Shown here: piece after piece, positions 42,624 through 53,939 of the stretch
How the letters are laid out: each line of letters begins with the position of its first letter
Numbering within the stretch: position 1 is the first letter of the stretch
NCBI GenBank assembly: GCA_013152435.1
Contig: JAADGJ010000119.1
Coordinates: 1 to 64,000 of the forward strand
Source: Chloroflexota bacterium
GTDB lineage: Bacteria; Chloroflexota; Anaerolineae; DUEN01
Length of the DNA stretch: 64,000 nucleotides
Direction: 5' to 3'
Translations under genes and position numbers: made by a program
The notes under the pieces: generated by a model
Database searches by the model: none
What the model was told of the DNA's origin: nothing
Seen by the model: the letters and a program-made list of their open reading frames with translations, nothing else

Positions 42624-43325
42624 ATGGCCATACAGCTCGTTCGTCTGCCGGATACGACGGAGGCGGTGGCCGCGCGGGCGCTGGAGACCCCGTGGCTTTA
42701 CCGCTTCCTGCGCAAAGTGATCCGCGTGCTCCTGACGCTGCTCTTTCGCGTCGAGATCATCGGGGCCGAACACCTCAACCAGCCGGGGGGGCCGCTGCTG
42801 GTCGTCACCAACCATCTGCACTGGCTGGACCCACCCATCGTCTTCGCCATCTTCCCCCTGCGCACCACGGTGTTCGCCGCGGAGAAGTGGAGCACGCATC
42901 CCATCATCGGCGACCTATTCCGGCTGGTCGGGAACGCGATCTTCGTCCAGCGGGGCGAGGTGGATCGCCGGGCGCTCGGGAAGGCGCTGGCCGTGCTGAA
43001 GGCGGGCGGGGTTCTGGGCATCGCGCCGGAGGGGACCCGCAGCAGAACGGGGAAGCTGCAACGCGGGAAAGGCGGGGCCGCGTATCTGGCCTCCCGGACC
43101 GGCGCGCCGATCCTTCCCATCGGCCTCAGCGGCCAGGAGAAGGCGTTTCGAACGCTCCTGTGCCGTCTGCGCCGCCCTACCATCCGAGTCGTCGTGGGAG
43201 AGCCCTTCACACTGCCCGGCACGCCCAACCGGGCCAAAGGAGACGAGCTGGACGCGTACACGGACATGATCATGCGCCGCCTGGCGGCGCTTCTCCCCCC
43301 GGAGTACCGCGGGGTTTATGGATAG
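42624..43325 (+). CDS. plsC: 1-acylglycerol-3-phosphate acyltransferase (PlsC family)
   Basis: A 233-residue acyltransferase of phospholipid synthesis, adding the second acyl chain to lysophosphatidate. The catalytic HX4D motif is in TNHLHWLDPPIVF near residue 55, the second block has GNAIFVQRGEVDRR, and the third is IAPEGTRSRTGKLQRGKGGAA with the substrate-binding EGTR. A short hydrophobic helix precedes the catalytic part. The ATG at 42624 is preferred to the GTG at 42621. The stop overlaps the start of the sortase gene by eight bases. Confidence 0.9.
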   Translation: MAIQLVRLPDTTEAVAARALETPWLYRFLRKVIRVLLTLLFRVEIIGAEHLNQPGGPLLVVTNHLHWLDPPIVFAIFPLRTTVFAAEKWSTHPIIGDLFRLVGNAIFVQRGEVDRRALGKALAVLKAGGVLGIAPEGTRSRTGKLQRGKGGAAYLASRTGAPILPIGLSGQEKAFRTLLCRLRRPTIRVVVGEPFTLPGTPNRAKGDELDAYTDMIMRRLAALLPPEYRGVYG

Positions 43326-44652
43326 GGACGCCATGCACCCTCGCGTCTGTCCCCTATTGAGGGGGAAAAACCGGCGAAGTGCGCCATTGCTCCGCCCCCA
43401 TCCCTTCAACCGCTGCCTGATGATGCAGGCGAGGATGGCGCCGCGCCAGGACACCCAGACCCGTTACTGTCTGGGCGGGCGACACGCGCTCTGCCCCCTA
43501 TACGTCGCCCATGCCCATGGCTCAGCGCCCTCCCCACCCACGCGATCGTGGCCACACCGGATCCTGGCAGCGATCCTCGTCACCATCCTCGTCCTCAGCT
43601 CGCTCGCCTGGTATGGATGGAGCCACATGGGAGTGCCTTCCTTCCCCACCCCGGGCACGACGTCCGCGCACCGCATGGCGCTCGCCACCGCCATCGCGCC
43701 GATCGCGCTGGCGGCGCCCCCGCGGGTGACCATCCTGCCCGCCTCGTCCCAAACGCCCCCTCCCCAGCGCACACCCTGGCTGACGCCGACGCCTCAGAGG
43801 GCGGAGGAGACGGGCGAAGCAGACGCCCTCCCCCCATTTCACCCGGAGACGGCCGAAACCTCAGGGCCTCTCACGGACACACCGCCCACGGACCCGCCCT
43901 CCGCAGCACGCGGGACTCCGACCGGCACCCTCACCCCCACCTATACCCCAACGCCAACTCCCCGGGGGCCGGAGCAGGAGGCCACGCCGGTGGCGACGGC
44001 GGAGATCAGCTTCATCGCCTTGAATCCCTCGGCCACGCCGACCTCCGTCCACCTCCCCAACGGGGCCGCGCTCCAGCCGGAGGCCACCGCGACGGCCTCT
44101 CCCTCTCGCCTTCAGCCCACGGCCTCTCGCCGAGTTCAGGTCGCCACGCCGACGCCTCTGCCGCCTGATCGGATCGTCGCCACGAGCATCGGGCTGGACG
44201 CGCCGGTGGTGCCGGTCGGCCAGAGGATGGTGCAGGTGGGCGGGCAAACGGCGGTAATCTGGGACGTGGCCGACTACGCGGCGGGCTGGCACAAGGATTC
44301 GGCCCGGCCGGGGCAGCGCGGCAACATCGTCATCTCCGGGCATCACAACATTAAGGGGGAGGTCTTCCGTTACGTGGTGCAGCTGGAGGAGGGCGACGAG
44401 ATCGTGCTATACGCAGGGGGCCGCCCTTACCGATACGTCGTCCAGCGCAAGATGATCCTGAAGGAGAAGGGAGAGCCCCTGGAGGTGAGGCAGAGGAACG
44501 CCCGCTGGATCGCCCCCTCCTCCGACGAGCGGCTGACGCTGGTGACCTGTTGGCCCTACACCAGCAACACCCATCGCGTCATCGTGGTCGCCAAGCCCGT
44601 GAGGACCCCGGCGGCCCACCCAACGTCCTCGCTCGACCACCTGACGCCATGA
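43318..44652 (+). CDS. Sortase with long Pro/Thr linker (class D/E-like)
   Basis: A 444-residue membrane-anchored transpeptidase. A cytoplasmic N-terminus (about 80 residues), one membrane helix (ILAAILVTILVLSSLAWYGW) and a Pro/Thr-rich stalk (about 115-280) lead to the sortase domain. The catalytic His is in ISGHHNIKGEVF near residue 342, Cys in LTLVTCWPYTSNTHRVIVV near 409, and Arg within the same segment. It would attach surface proteins to the wall. The ATG at 43318 overlaps the plsC stop by eight bases, but the first 60 residues are unusual and a later ATG (about 43435) is possible. No sorting-signal substrate gene is seen nearby. Confidence 0.82.
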   Translation: MDRDAMHPRVCPLLRGKNRRSAPLLRPHPFNRCLMMQARMAPRQDTQTRYCLGGRHALCPLYVAHAHGSAPSPPTRSWPHRILAAILVTILVLSSLAWYGWSHMGVPSFPTPGTTSAHRMALATAIAPIALAAPPRVTILPASSQTPPPQRTPWLTPTPQRAEETGEADALPPFHPETAETSGPLTDTPPTDPPSAARGTPTGTLTPTYTPTPTPRGPEQEATPVATAEISFIALNPSATPTSVHLPNGAALQPEATATASPSRLQPTASRRVQVATPTPLPPDRIVATSIGLDAPVVPVGQRMVQVGGQTAVIWDVADYAAGWHKDSARPGQRGNIVISGHHNIKGEVFRYVVQLEEGDEIVLYAGGRPYRYVVQRKMILKEKGEPLEVRQRNARWIAPSSDERLTLVTCWPYTSNTHRVIVVAKPVRTPAAHPTSSLDHLTP

Positions 44653-44736
44653 GCACATGACGGGAAACATCCCGCGAGTTTCCCAACGCGGTGGCCCTTT
44701 CTCTGGCCCCATAGCGAAGCGCGAGGCTGCCCGCGA

Positions 44737-46029
44737 TCACATCTCCCCGCTGCGATCGCCCGGACGCACCGTCAGCGCCCAGCCGGCGGCGACGAGCCCG
44801 AGCAAGATCCAGAGGAACAGCCCGGGCTTGGCTCCCAGGGCGACCGCGTCCGTGAGGCCGTACACGTCATGGGCTACCAACCCCGCCAACGCGCCGGCGG
44901 CTGTCCAGCGCATCACCGGCGAGCCCGCGGTGCGGAAGGTCTGGTAAGCCAGCACGATCCCCAGGATCTGAATCGCCAGGAACGCGACCAGGCCGGGTAT
45001 GCCCAGATCCACCCCCGTCTGCAGAAGCTCATTATGCGCATGGCCGATGTCCTGATCCGGCGGGACCAGGAAAAGCGGATATAAAATGGGAACCACGTAT
45101 CGGAAGGTCCCCATCCCCATCCCCGTGAACGCGAAATCCTGGATCCCGTAGAGCGCCCGTGACCAGATCTCCACGCGCCCCTTCAAACTGATGCTGGTCA
45201 CCGTTCCCAACTCAAGGGCATCCTCCCCGCCGCCATCCAGGAGCGCCGTCAGCTCATGGGGACGAACCACGAGGAAGAGGGATAGGATGGCCACACCTCC
45301 CAGAACCAGTGCCAGCCTTCCCCACCGCCCGGAGGCCGCGAACAGGAGCGTCCCCACGCCGACCGCGACGCCTATCCACGCGCTGCGGGACTGGGTGAGC
45401 AGCAGCACCAGAGCCATGGCCGCCGTCAATGCGGCGAGCAGCAGGCCGGCTGCCACGGTCGAGGGCGCACGGCGACGAGACCACAGCCCTATGGCGACCA
45501 TCGGCGGGAGGAAGAAGACCCATGTCAGCGCGCCGCCGACCTCGTTCGGGTGAAACCCGCCCTCAGCGCCGGGAAGGCTGTGGATCAGCCGAGGAATCCT
45601 GCTCCCGATCTGCTGGAGGGCCGGGACCTTACTCCCCCACTGCGTGCCCACCAACACGAGCCCGGTGAACGCCGCGATCACGGCCAGCAGCCCGAACACG
45701 GTGATCTGGAACCGCCCGGAGGTATAGGCGAACCCGACCACGACGTAGAGAGCGGTCACCCCCAGCAGCACGCCGGAGATCTTGGGCAGGCTGACCGTGA
45801 TATCATACGTGGCGTACAGGCTGACCAACACCATCAGCAGGAGCAGGGCGATGGCGACATCATAGGGGGTACGGCGGAAGAACCGCCCGGTGAACCACCG
45901 ATTCCCCAGCAGGATAAGGGGCAAAACCAGCAGGGCAAGCGTTCGCCACCCCCCCGGGAACAGGAGGCACGGGGCCGCCAGCCCCAGCAGGAATACAGCA
46001 ACCCAGGTCCACCAACGCTCACGTCGCAT
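44737..46029 (-). CDS. O-antigen ligase/polymerase-like membrane protein
   Basis: A 430-residue protein with about eleven membrane helices and the Wzy_C (O-antigen ligase) pattern. The periplasmic loop starts near residue 145, TQSRSAWIGVAVGVG lies near 210, and the long loop before the last helices carries GRVEIWSRALYGIQDFAFTGMGMGTF and HAHNELLQTGVDLGIPGLV with the conserved His. These proteins polymerise or attach surface glycans. The start at 46029 is preferred because the longer frame begins inside the repeat element. No glycosyltransferase genes are adjacent, so it may act on an exopolysaccharide made elsewhere. Confidence 0.8.
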   Translation of the reverse strand: MRRERWWTWVAVFLLGLAAPCLLFPGGWRTLALLVLPLILLGNRWFTGRFFRRTPYDVAIALLLLMVLVSLYATYDITVSLPKISGVLLGVTALYVVVGFAYTSGRFQITVFGLLAVIAAFTGLVLVGTQWGSKVPALQQIGSRIPRLIHSLPGAEGGFHPNEVGGALTWVFFLPPMVAIGLWSRRRAPSTVAAGLLLAALTAAMALVLLLTQSRSAWIGVAVGVGTLLFAASGRWGRLALVLGGVAILSLFLVVRPHELTALLDGGGEDALELGTVTSISLKGRVEIWSRALYGIQDFAFTGMGMGTFRYVVPILYPLFLVPPDQDIGHAHNELLQTGVDLGIPGLVAFLAIQILGIVLAYQTFRTAGSPVMRWTAAGALAGLVAHDVYGLTDAVALGAKPGLFLWILLGLVAAGWALTVRPGDRSGEM

Positions 46030-46075
46030 ATGACCGCCTGTCTCGCATCGCCCACTCCGGGAGGGGATCCCCCTA

Positions 46076-46332
46076 GAGCGCGTCTGAAAAACCACCGGTA
46101 AGGCGCCTGGAGGGCTCCCTCAACGACCAGCTCCACAGGGGGAGGTGTGAAGGAGGCCTCCCCTCCACGGAAACCCCACTTTTCCGGCCAGCACCTGCCT
46201 AGCCTCGACCCATTCCGAAGGACCCAGGCCGAGGCCAGGCAGGTCGAAGGCAGAAGAAGAGCTTTTTCCGGAGAGGCAAATCCCCTCCGGGCCTCCCCAT
46301 AGCAGAAGCAACGGCGTCTCTCAGACCCGCTC
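46076..46332 (-). repeat. Dispersed MITE-like element, family A, copy 6 (inverted)
   Basis: A 257 bp family A element in minus orientation, from GAGCGCGTCTGAAAAAC at the left to CAGACCCGCTC at the right. The flanks are CTA and TCA. The internal blocks GGAGGCCTCCCCTCC and GGCCGAGGCCAGGCAGGTCGA are present. It separates divergent genes. Confidence 0.86.
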
Positions 46333-46460
46333 TCAGGCCAAAACCTCTATCGCCGCTTCAACGAACGCTGTGCTATAATTTAAGCGGAGGCCATCTTTTC
46401 GTCAACATCCCGTTCACCCAGACCCATCAGACACCCGGGAGGCCACTTTGCGGAGACGTC

Positions 46461-47312
46461 ATGGGTAAAGGCCAGATCGTATTGTCCCACCTCCAGGCGG
46501 AGCGAATCCTGCAGGCCAGAGAAAAGGGCCTGCAAGAGATCGAGGTCTCCCCTGACCTGGGCTTGAGCACGGTAACCGCCGTCCTCACCTCCGACGGCGC
46601 ACGATTCCCACAAGGCGTCCTCCTCACCTGGGACGCGCTCCGGAAGATCCGGAAGACCCCGCAAAGCTGCTTCCAGATCGAGAGCGATGGGATCCGCAAG
46701 ATCCAGGCCTTCTCCGAGATGACCAACCGTTTCTACAGCCTGATGCCCACCTCAGGCGCGCCCACGCTGCTGATCTCCGGGACCCCCATGCACCGCATCA
46801 AAGGGACGGATCCTCACAGGGACACGCTCGCGAAGATCCGGACGATCGCGCCCATCACCGGCCGCGTCCTGGACACGGCCACCGGGCTCGGCTACACGGC
46901 CATCGAGGCGGCCAAGACGGCCGAGCACGTCATCACCATCGAGCTCGACCCGACCGTCCTGGAGATCGCCCGGCAGAATCCCTGGTCTCAGGCGCTCTTC
47001 GACCATCCCCGGATCACGCAGATCATCGGCGACAGCTTCCAGGAGGTCCAACGATTTGAGGATGCGACGTTCACCCGGATCATCCATGATCCCCCGATGT
47101 TCAGCCTGGCCGGGGATCTCTACTCCGCGGAGTTCTATCGACAGCTCTTCCGGATACTCAGACCCGGTGGGCGCCTGTTCCATTACATCGGGGATCTGAA
47201 CAGCCGTTCGGGGCGCAACGTAGCCAGAGGCGTCATCCGGCGGCTACAAGAGGCCGGATTCCGGCGCGTCACGCGTCGCCCCGAGGCGTTCGGCGTGGTC
47301 GCCTATCGGTGA
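46461..47312 (+). CDS. SAM-dependent methyltransferase (COG2521-like)
   Basis: A 283-residue protein similar to the predicted archaeal-type methyltransferases of COG2521. An N-terminal beta-rich part (residues 1-110) includes [21 protein letters not shown]. The Rossmann part starts with motif [18 protein letters not shown] near residue 137, followed by [27 protein letters not shown] and [16 protein letters not shown], where a DPP motif stands in place of NPPY. A TATAAT is visible about 90 bases upstream (46371-46376). The substrate is unknown; the DPP motif would fit nucleic-acid or amine methylation. A homologue shared with archaea is compatible with old transfer. Confidence 0.75.
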   Translation: MGKGQIVLSHLQAERILQAREKGLQEIEVSPDLGLSTVTAVLTSDGARFPQGVLLTWDALRKIRKTPQSCFQIESDGIRKIQAFSEMTNRFYSLMPTSGAPTLLISGTPMHRIKGTDPHRDTLAKIRTIAPITGRVLDTATGLGYTAIEAAKTAEHVITIELDPTVLEIARQNPWSQALFDHPRITQIIGDSFQEVQRFEDATFTRIIHDPPMFSLAGDLYSAEFYRQLFRILRPGGRLFHYIGDLNSRSGRNVARGVIRRLQEAGFRRVTRRPEAFGVVAYR

Positions 47313-47451
47313 CCCGCCGCCAGCGCCGACGACGCCGGACACGGGGCCACCGGAGGCTCCGCACGGGAGGCGGCGGGAAGGGCCGCTCCCCCGCAGCCCT
47401 CATGAGGTCAAGCCGTCCGGCAGCCAGGACGCAATACAGGAGGAGAACCAG

Positions 47452-48468
47452 ATGATCATCCACACACGTACACCTGCCCGAGCCGGACTGATCGGCAACC
47501 CATCAGACGGGTTCAACGGGGTCACCATCTCCTTCACCTTCGACGCCTTCTGGGCCGAGGTCGCGCTCTGGGAGTCGCCGGAGCTGGAGATCCGCCCCTC
47601 GCCCCGCGATGCTACCTGCTTCGCGTCCGTAGAGGACCTGGTACGCAACGTGACCAATTACGGGTACTATGGCGGCATCCGCCTGATCAAGGCGATCATC
47701 AAGGTCTTTGTCGACTACTGCCAGTCGCTGGGCATCGACCTGGACAACAAGAACTTCACCATCAGCTATCGATCCAACATCCCCCTGCGCGTGGGGCTGG
47801 CGGGCTCCAGCGCCATCATCGCTTCCACGCTCAGGGCGCTCATGCGCTTCTACGGCGTCTCCATCCCCAAGCAGATCATGCCCAACCTGATCCTCAGGGC
47901 GGAGACGGAGGAGCTCAAGATCGGGGCCGGCCTCCAGGACCGGGTGGTGCAAACGTACGGCGGCGTCGTCTACATGGACTTCGATCGGGAGCTGATGAGC
48001 CGGGGCTTCGGCCACTACGAGAACCTGGACCCGGCACTGCTGCCGCCGCTGTTCATCGCCTATGATGACTCCGCCACCGAGGGGACCGAGGTGTTCCATA
48101 ACGATGTGCGGGAGCGATACGCCCGGGGCGAGAAGCTGGTGGTGGAGACCATGGAGGCCATCGCGGAGGGGGCGCGACGCTTCCGGGAGGCCATGGAGGC
48201 GGGCGATCTCGACGAGATGGAGCGCCTCATCGACCGCAATTTCGCCCTGCGCTCGCAGATCTACCGCATCAGCGAGCTCAATCAGCGGCTCATCCAGGCG
48301 GCCCGGGACGCGGGGGCCCGTGCGAAGTTCTGCGGCTCCGGCGGGGCGGTCATCGGCATCTGCCGGGACGATGAGATGTTTCGCCGGTTGCAGAAGAACT
48401 ACCAGGCCATCGGCGCCACCGTGCTGCGCCCCCGGGTGGTGACCTACGACGAGGAGCCGTGCTGCTGA
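47452..48468 (+). CDS. GHMP kinase, glucuronokinase-like
   Basis: A 338-residue GHMP-superfamily kinase. The N-terminal ARAGLIGNPSDGFNGVTISFTF is the sugar-binding strand seen in plant-type glucuronokinase. The phosphate loop PLRVGLAGSSAIIASTLRAL is near residues 111-130, and the third motif AKFCGSGGAVIGIC is near 285. It would make a sugar-1-phosphate, glucuronate-1-phosphate being the leading idea by similarity. AGGAGGAG precedes the ATG. Its likely link to the beta-glucuronidase at 52044 is an inference only. The extreme C-terminal end CC is odd but the frame is clean. Confidence 0.78.
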   Translation: MIIHTRTPARAGLIGNPSDGFNGVTISFTFDAFWAEVALWESPELEIRPSPRDATCFASVEDLVRNVTNYGYYGGIRLIKAIIKVFVDYCQSLGIDLDNKNFTISYRSNIPLRVGLAGSSAIIASTLRALMRFYGVSIPKQIMPNLILRAETEELKIGAGLQDRVVQTYGGVVYMDFDRELMSRGFGHYENLDPALLPPLFIAYDDSATEGTEVFHNDVRERYARGEKLVVETMEAIAEGARRFREAMEAGDLDEMERLIDRNFALRSQIYRISELNQRLIQAARDAGARAKFCGSGGAVIGICRDDEMFRRLQKNYQAIGATVLRPRVVTYDEEPCC

Positions 48469-48491
48469 TCTTCTCGCCCACGCCCGAGCGT

Positions 48492-48520
48492 TTGTCACCC
48501 CTTCATCACTGTGCTAGAAT
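48492..48520 (+). promoter_or_regulatory. Sigma-70 promoter of the S41 protease genes
   Basis: TTGTCA, a 17-base spacer and TAGAAT, about 310 bases before the ATG at 48831. Confidence 0.6.
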
Positions 48521-48830
48521 ATTTTGCTGCTCTCACGCAAAGCGCCGTGTGCAAGGCGCCAGCGAGAGAGGCGGACCTGTCCTACCGCCCCGATCGCGAC
48601 GTCCATCCCCCATCTTTCGGAGAGGAACCAGGGGCGGGATCATGCGAAGGACGGGCCCGGCGGATCATGGAGCATCCGACGAGGCACAGGCGCACCGGGT
48701 TTCCCCGGCGCAGGCGGACCCCGCCTGGGGCATGCCACGGCAGGACGAGAGGCGGATCTCACCCCAGGGTGTACATCCATGGCCCGCAGCCTGGTAACCC
48801 ATATATCCGAAGGGACGGTCTTTCATCTTC
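48521..48830 (+). other. Long untranslated leader before the first S41 protease gene
   Basis: About 300 bases between promoter and start codon without a credible gene. It includes the GC-rich pairs GGCGG-ACCTGTCCTA-CCGCC (48571-48590) and GCGCACCGGGTTTCCCCGGCGC (near 48690). No known riboswitch class was recognised. Confidence 0.4.
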
Positions 48831-50024
48831 ATGCGAGCGCTGAGGTACATAGCCAGCATCATCATCGTTGCGCTCATCCCGTTGCTCACCTTCGCGGCCG
48901 GGTTCGGCGCTCATTGGTACCTGACGCGGGATCGAAGCCCAGAGGCGACCGAGGACTTTCAGGTCTTCTGGGAGGCCTGGCACATCCTGGAACAGTCCTA
49001 TCTGGGTGAGGACCCGCCGGTCAAGCAGCGCGTCTACGGCGCCATCCGCGGCCTGGTGGACGCCTATCAAGACCCTTACACGGTCTTCGTCGAGCCACAG
49101 CCCCGCCAGAGGGAACGAGAGGAGCTGCGGGGCGAGTTCGGGGGCATTGGCGCCTGGATCATCCGGGAGGACGACGGCACATACACGCTGCGCCCCATGC
49201 AGGACAAGCCGGCCCAGCGCGCCGGGATCCAAGAGGGGGACGTCCTCGTCGCCGTGGACGGGCACGAGATCACCCCCGATATGTCCCTGGACGACGTGGT
49301 CAGCCTGATCCGTGGGCCGGTCGGAACCATCGTGCGCATCCAGGTGCGCCGCGCCGGGGTGGACGACGTGCTCACGTTCGAGGTCGAACGGGCCCGCATT
49401 GAAACGCCCAGCGTGGAGTGGCGCATCTTGGACGCGCCGCCCCACACGGGGTATATCCGGCTCTCCATCTTCAGCGAGCGCACGGCCGATGAGCTGACCG
49501 ACGCCCTGGAGGATCTGACAGGACAGGGCGTCACCCAACTGGTGCTGGATCTGCGACACAACAGCGGTGGCCTGCTGGATGCCGCGATCGACGTCGCCAG
49601 CACGTTCCTGCGAGATGGCGTAGTGCTCTACGAGCAACGCGCCGGGAACGAGGAGAAGACGTACGAGGTGCGCAGCCGACCGATCGTATTCGACGGCCCG
49701 ATGGTCGTCCTGGTGAACGGGGCCACCGCCAGCGCGTCGGAGATCGTGGCCGGAGCGCTGCAAGATCACGGCCGGGCGAAGCTGTTTGGAGAGAAGACAT
49801 TCGGGAAGGGATCGGTACAGCTGGTGCACGATCTATCGGACGGCTCCTCGCTGCATGTGACCTCGGCCCGGTGGCTGACGCCCAAGCGGCGCCAGATCGA
49901 TGGGCAGGGGTTGGAGCCGGACTTCCCGGTGGAGATCACGGAGGAGGATCAACAGGCAGGACGTGACCCCGTGCTGCAACGAGCGCTCAAGTGGTTAAGC
50001 GCTCTCCCTCAGGCGCAAAAGTAA
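48831..50024 (+). CDS. S41 family C-terminal processing protease (CtpA-like) 1
   Basis: A 397-residue membrane-anchored serine protease that trims or degrades exported proteins. The anchor helix is at residues 7-27. A PDZ domain (about 95-190) has GGIGAWIIREDDGTY and AGIQEGDVLVAVDG. The S41 core has LDLRHNSGGLLDAAIDVAS, the catalytic Ser in ATASASEIVAGALQ (about 301-303) and Lys in GEKTFGKGSVQLV near 329, a Ser-Lys dyad. The paralogue that follows starts 49 bases downstream and shares the whole layout, so the pair arose by tandem duplication. Confidence 0.9.
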   Translation: MRALRYIASIIIVALIPLLTFAAGFGAHWYLTRDRSPEATEDFQVFWEAWHILEQSYLGEDPPVKQRVYGAIRGLVDAYQDPYTVFVEPQPRQREREELRGEFGGIGAWIIREDDGTYTLRPMQDKPAQRAGIQEGDVLVAVDGHEITPDMSLDDVVSLIRGPVGTIVRIQVRRAGVDDVLTFEVERARIETPSVEWRILDAPPHTGYIRLSIFSERTADELTDALEDLTGQGVTQLVLDLRHNSGGLLDAAIDVASTFLRDGVVLYEQRAGNEEKTYEVRSRPIVFDGPMVVLVNGATASASEIVAGALQDHGRAKLFGEKTFGKGSVQLVHDLSDGSSLHVTSARWLTPKRRQIDGQGLEPDFPVEITEEDQQAGRDPVLQRALKWLSALPQAQK

Positions 50025-50073
50025 GCGGAAGGCAGGGACACGGCCGCTATATCTTGATATGAGAGGATACGAG

Positions 50074-51420
50074 ATGGACGCTTCTGGATCAAATCGCATA
50101 CTGAAATGGCTGATCGCATCCGTCCTGGCGCTCAGCCTGACGGGCTCCGCCTTTATCGTGGGCTTTGGCGTGGGATTTGGCACGGGACGGTGGACAGCCC
50201 CCGCCCCTGCGGAGGCCAGCGTCTCATTGGCCACGCCGGTCTGGCACGTGACGCCGCTGCCCACGGCGACCCCGCGCCCACAGGTCAAGGAACCGGATAC
50301 GGAAGGGTTGTGTCCATCCCCCGACGGGGAAGAGGGAAGGCTGGATCGCCTGCCCGAAGAGCCGAAGGAGTTTCGGGTCTTCTGGGAGGCTATGCAGGCG
50401 CTTCAAGAGGATTACTACGGCGAGCTGCCGGACAATCAGGAGATGACCTACGGCGCTATCCGCGGGGTGCTGGAGCTCCTGGATGACGAGAACACCTCTC
50501 TGCTCGATCCCCAATCGGCTCAGTTCTTCAGCTCGGACCTGTCCGGCAGCTTCGAGGGGATCGGGGCCCGGGTCGACCTGGCCCCCGGGGGCGGCGTGCG
50601 CGTCGTGGAGCCATTCGAGGGCCAACCCGCCTACAAGGCCGGCATCCGGCGGGGAGACATCATCATCAAGGTGGATGGCAAGGACGTGACCAACATGTCG
50701 CTCAGCGACGCCATCCAGCTCATTCGCGGCCCCAAGGGCACGACGGTTCGGCTGCTCATCAAACGGCCGGGCGAGCCGGACCTCATCGAGGTGAAGGTGG
50801 TCCGTGATCGCATCGAGATCCCCGTCATCGAGTATAAGATGCGGGACGATGGGATCGCCTACCTGAAGCTGAGCGAGTTCAACAGCCGGGCCCCGGATCT
50901 GGTACGCCAGGCGTTGCGGGAGCTGTTGCGGCAAAAACCCAAGGGGCTGATCCTGGATCTGCGCGGCAACCCGGGCGGCCTGCTGGATTCCGCCGTGGAG
51001 ATCGGCAGCCAGTTCGTCGGCGAGGGTGACATCCTCATCGAGCGCTTCAAGGACGGACGCGAGCGCGCCTACCCGGCCCGCCGGGGCGGCCTGGCGACCG
51101 AGATCCCGCTGGTCGTGCTGGTGAACGACGGCAGCGCCAGCGCGTCGGAGATCGTGGCGGGCGCCATCCAGGACGCCGGCCGCGGGCCTCTGATCGGCGT
51201 CACCACCTTTGGGAAGGGGTCGGTGCAGGTGCCCCACTACCTGAGCGATGGCTCGCTGCTCCGCGTGACCACGGCCCGCTGGTTCACCCCTAAGGGACGC
51301 GGCATCGACGGCAAGGGGCTGAAGCCGGACATCGAGGTGGAGCGCACGCTGGAGGATCGGGCGGCCGGGCGTGACCCCCAGCTCGACCGGGCTGTGGAAT
51401 ACCTGCTCACGGGCAAGTGA
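50074..51420 (+). CDS. S41 family C-terminal processing protease (CtpA-like) 2
   Basis: A 448-residue paralogue of the preceding protease. It has an anchor helix at residues 11-35 and an extra acidic/Pro stretch (residues 45-95). The PDZ domain has FEGIGARVDLAPGGG and AGIRRGDIIIKVDG, and the S41 core has LILDLRGNPGGLLDSAVEIGS. The Ser is in GSASASEIVAGAIQDAG and the Lys in GVTTFGKGSVQVP. The ATG at 50074 has GAGAGGA upstream; an in-frame ATG lies 15 bases earlier. It has the more usual FxExFGGIG-like sequence, so it may be the ancestral form. It is followed closely by smpB. Confidence 0.9.
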   Translation: MDASGSNRILKWLIASVLALSLTGSAFIVGFGVGFGTGRWTAPAPAEASVSLATPVWHVTPLPTATPRPQVKEPDTEGLCPSPDGEEGRLDRLPEEPKEFRVFWEAMQALQEDYYGELPDNQEMTYGAIRGVLELLDDENTSLLDPQSAQFFSSDLSGSFEGIGARVDLAPGGGVRVVEPFEGQPAYKAGIRRGDIIIKVDGKDVTNMSLSDAIQLIRGPKGTTVRLLIKRPGEPDLIEVKVVRDRIEIPVIEYKMRDDGIAYLKLSEFNSRAPDLVRQALRELLRQKPKGLILDLRGNPGGLLDSAVEIGSQFVGEGDILIERFKDGRERAYPARRGGLATEIPLVVLVNDGSASASEIVAGAIQDAGRGPLIGVTTFGKGSVQVPHYLSDGSLLRVTTARWFTPKGRGIDGKGLKPDIEVERTLEDRAAGRDPQLDRAVEYLLTGK

Positions 51421-51444
51421 GGAAACCGCCCTACCGGAGAAACG

Positions 51445-51909
51445 ATGGCAGCGATTAAGACGATCGCCACGAACCGCAAAGCCTATCACGATTACCACAT
51501 CGAGGAGACCATCGAGGCGGGCATCGTGCTCACCGGCACGGAGATCAAATCCATCCGCCAGGGGAAGGTGAACCTGCGCGATGGGTTCGCCATCATCCGT
51601 GACGGCGAGGTATGGCTGCTCAACGTGCACATCGCGCCCTACGAGGGTGGCAACCGGATGAATCACGAGCCCCGGCGGGAGCGAAAGCTGCTCCTGCATC
51701 GGCGGGAGATCAACCGGCTGGCCAGTCGCGTGCAGGAGAGGGGGTGGACGCTGGTGCCGCTGCGGCTATACCTGAAGGACAACATCGCCAAGGTGGAGCT
51801 GGCGTTGGTGCGTGGGAAGCGACAATACGATAAGCGCCAGGCCATCGCCAAGCGGGAGGCGGAGCGCGAGATACGCCGAACGGCGAAGCAGATGGCTCGC
51901 GAATACTGA
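51445..51909 (+). CDS. smpB: SsrA-binding protein SmpB
   Basis: SmpB binds tmRNA and brings it to stalled ribosomes for trans-translation. The 154-residue protein is standard length and complete: [39 protein letters not shown], the [20 protein letters not shown] loop and the basic C-terminal tail [16 protein letters not shown] that occupies the decoding site. CGGAGAAACG lies before the ATG. The tmRNA gene (ssrA), often next to smpB, is not seen in the following 150 bases. It is last in the S41 unit and is followed by a strong terminator. Confidence 0.96.
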   Translation: MAAIKTIATNRKAYHDYHIEETIEAGIVLTGTEIKSIRQGKVNLRDGFAIIRDGEVWLLNVHIAPYEGGNRMNHEPRRERKLLLHRREINRLASRVQERGWTLVPLRLYLKDNIAKVELALVRGKRQYDKRQAIAKREAEREIRRTAKQMAREY

Positions 51910-51948
51910 CCGGCGCGTGAGCGCAGATCGCAACGATCGTGAACGGGA

Positions 51949-51977
51949 AAGGCCGGGCTCGTCGCCCGGCCTTTTCG
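51949..51977 (+). terminator. Intrinsic terminator after smpB
   Basis: AAGGCCGGGC-TCGTC-GCCCGGCCTT followed by TTCGCG, between the convergent smpB and beta-glucuronidase genes. Confidence 0.85.
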
Positions 51978-52043
51978 CGTCCATATCCCCGGCCCATCAC
52001 CCATCGGGGAGTCGATTCTCCTGAGCGATGCGCCCGGGTCCGC

Positions 52044-53939
<1,896 letters not shown>

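Noticed and set aside
51910-52043. tmRNA gene next to smpB
   Set aside because: Only a terminator is present in the short gap; no alanine-tRNA-like ends or tag frame can be seen.
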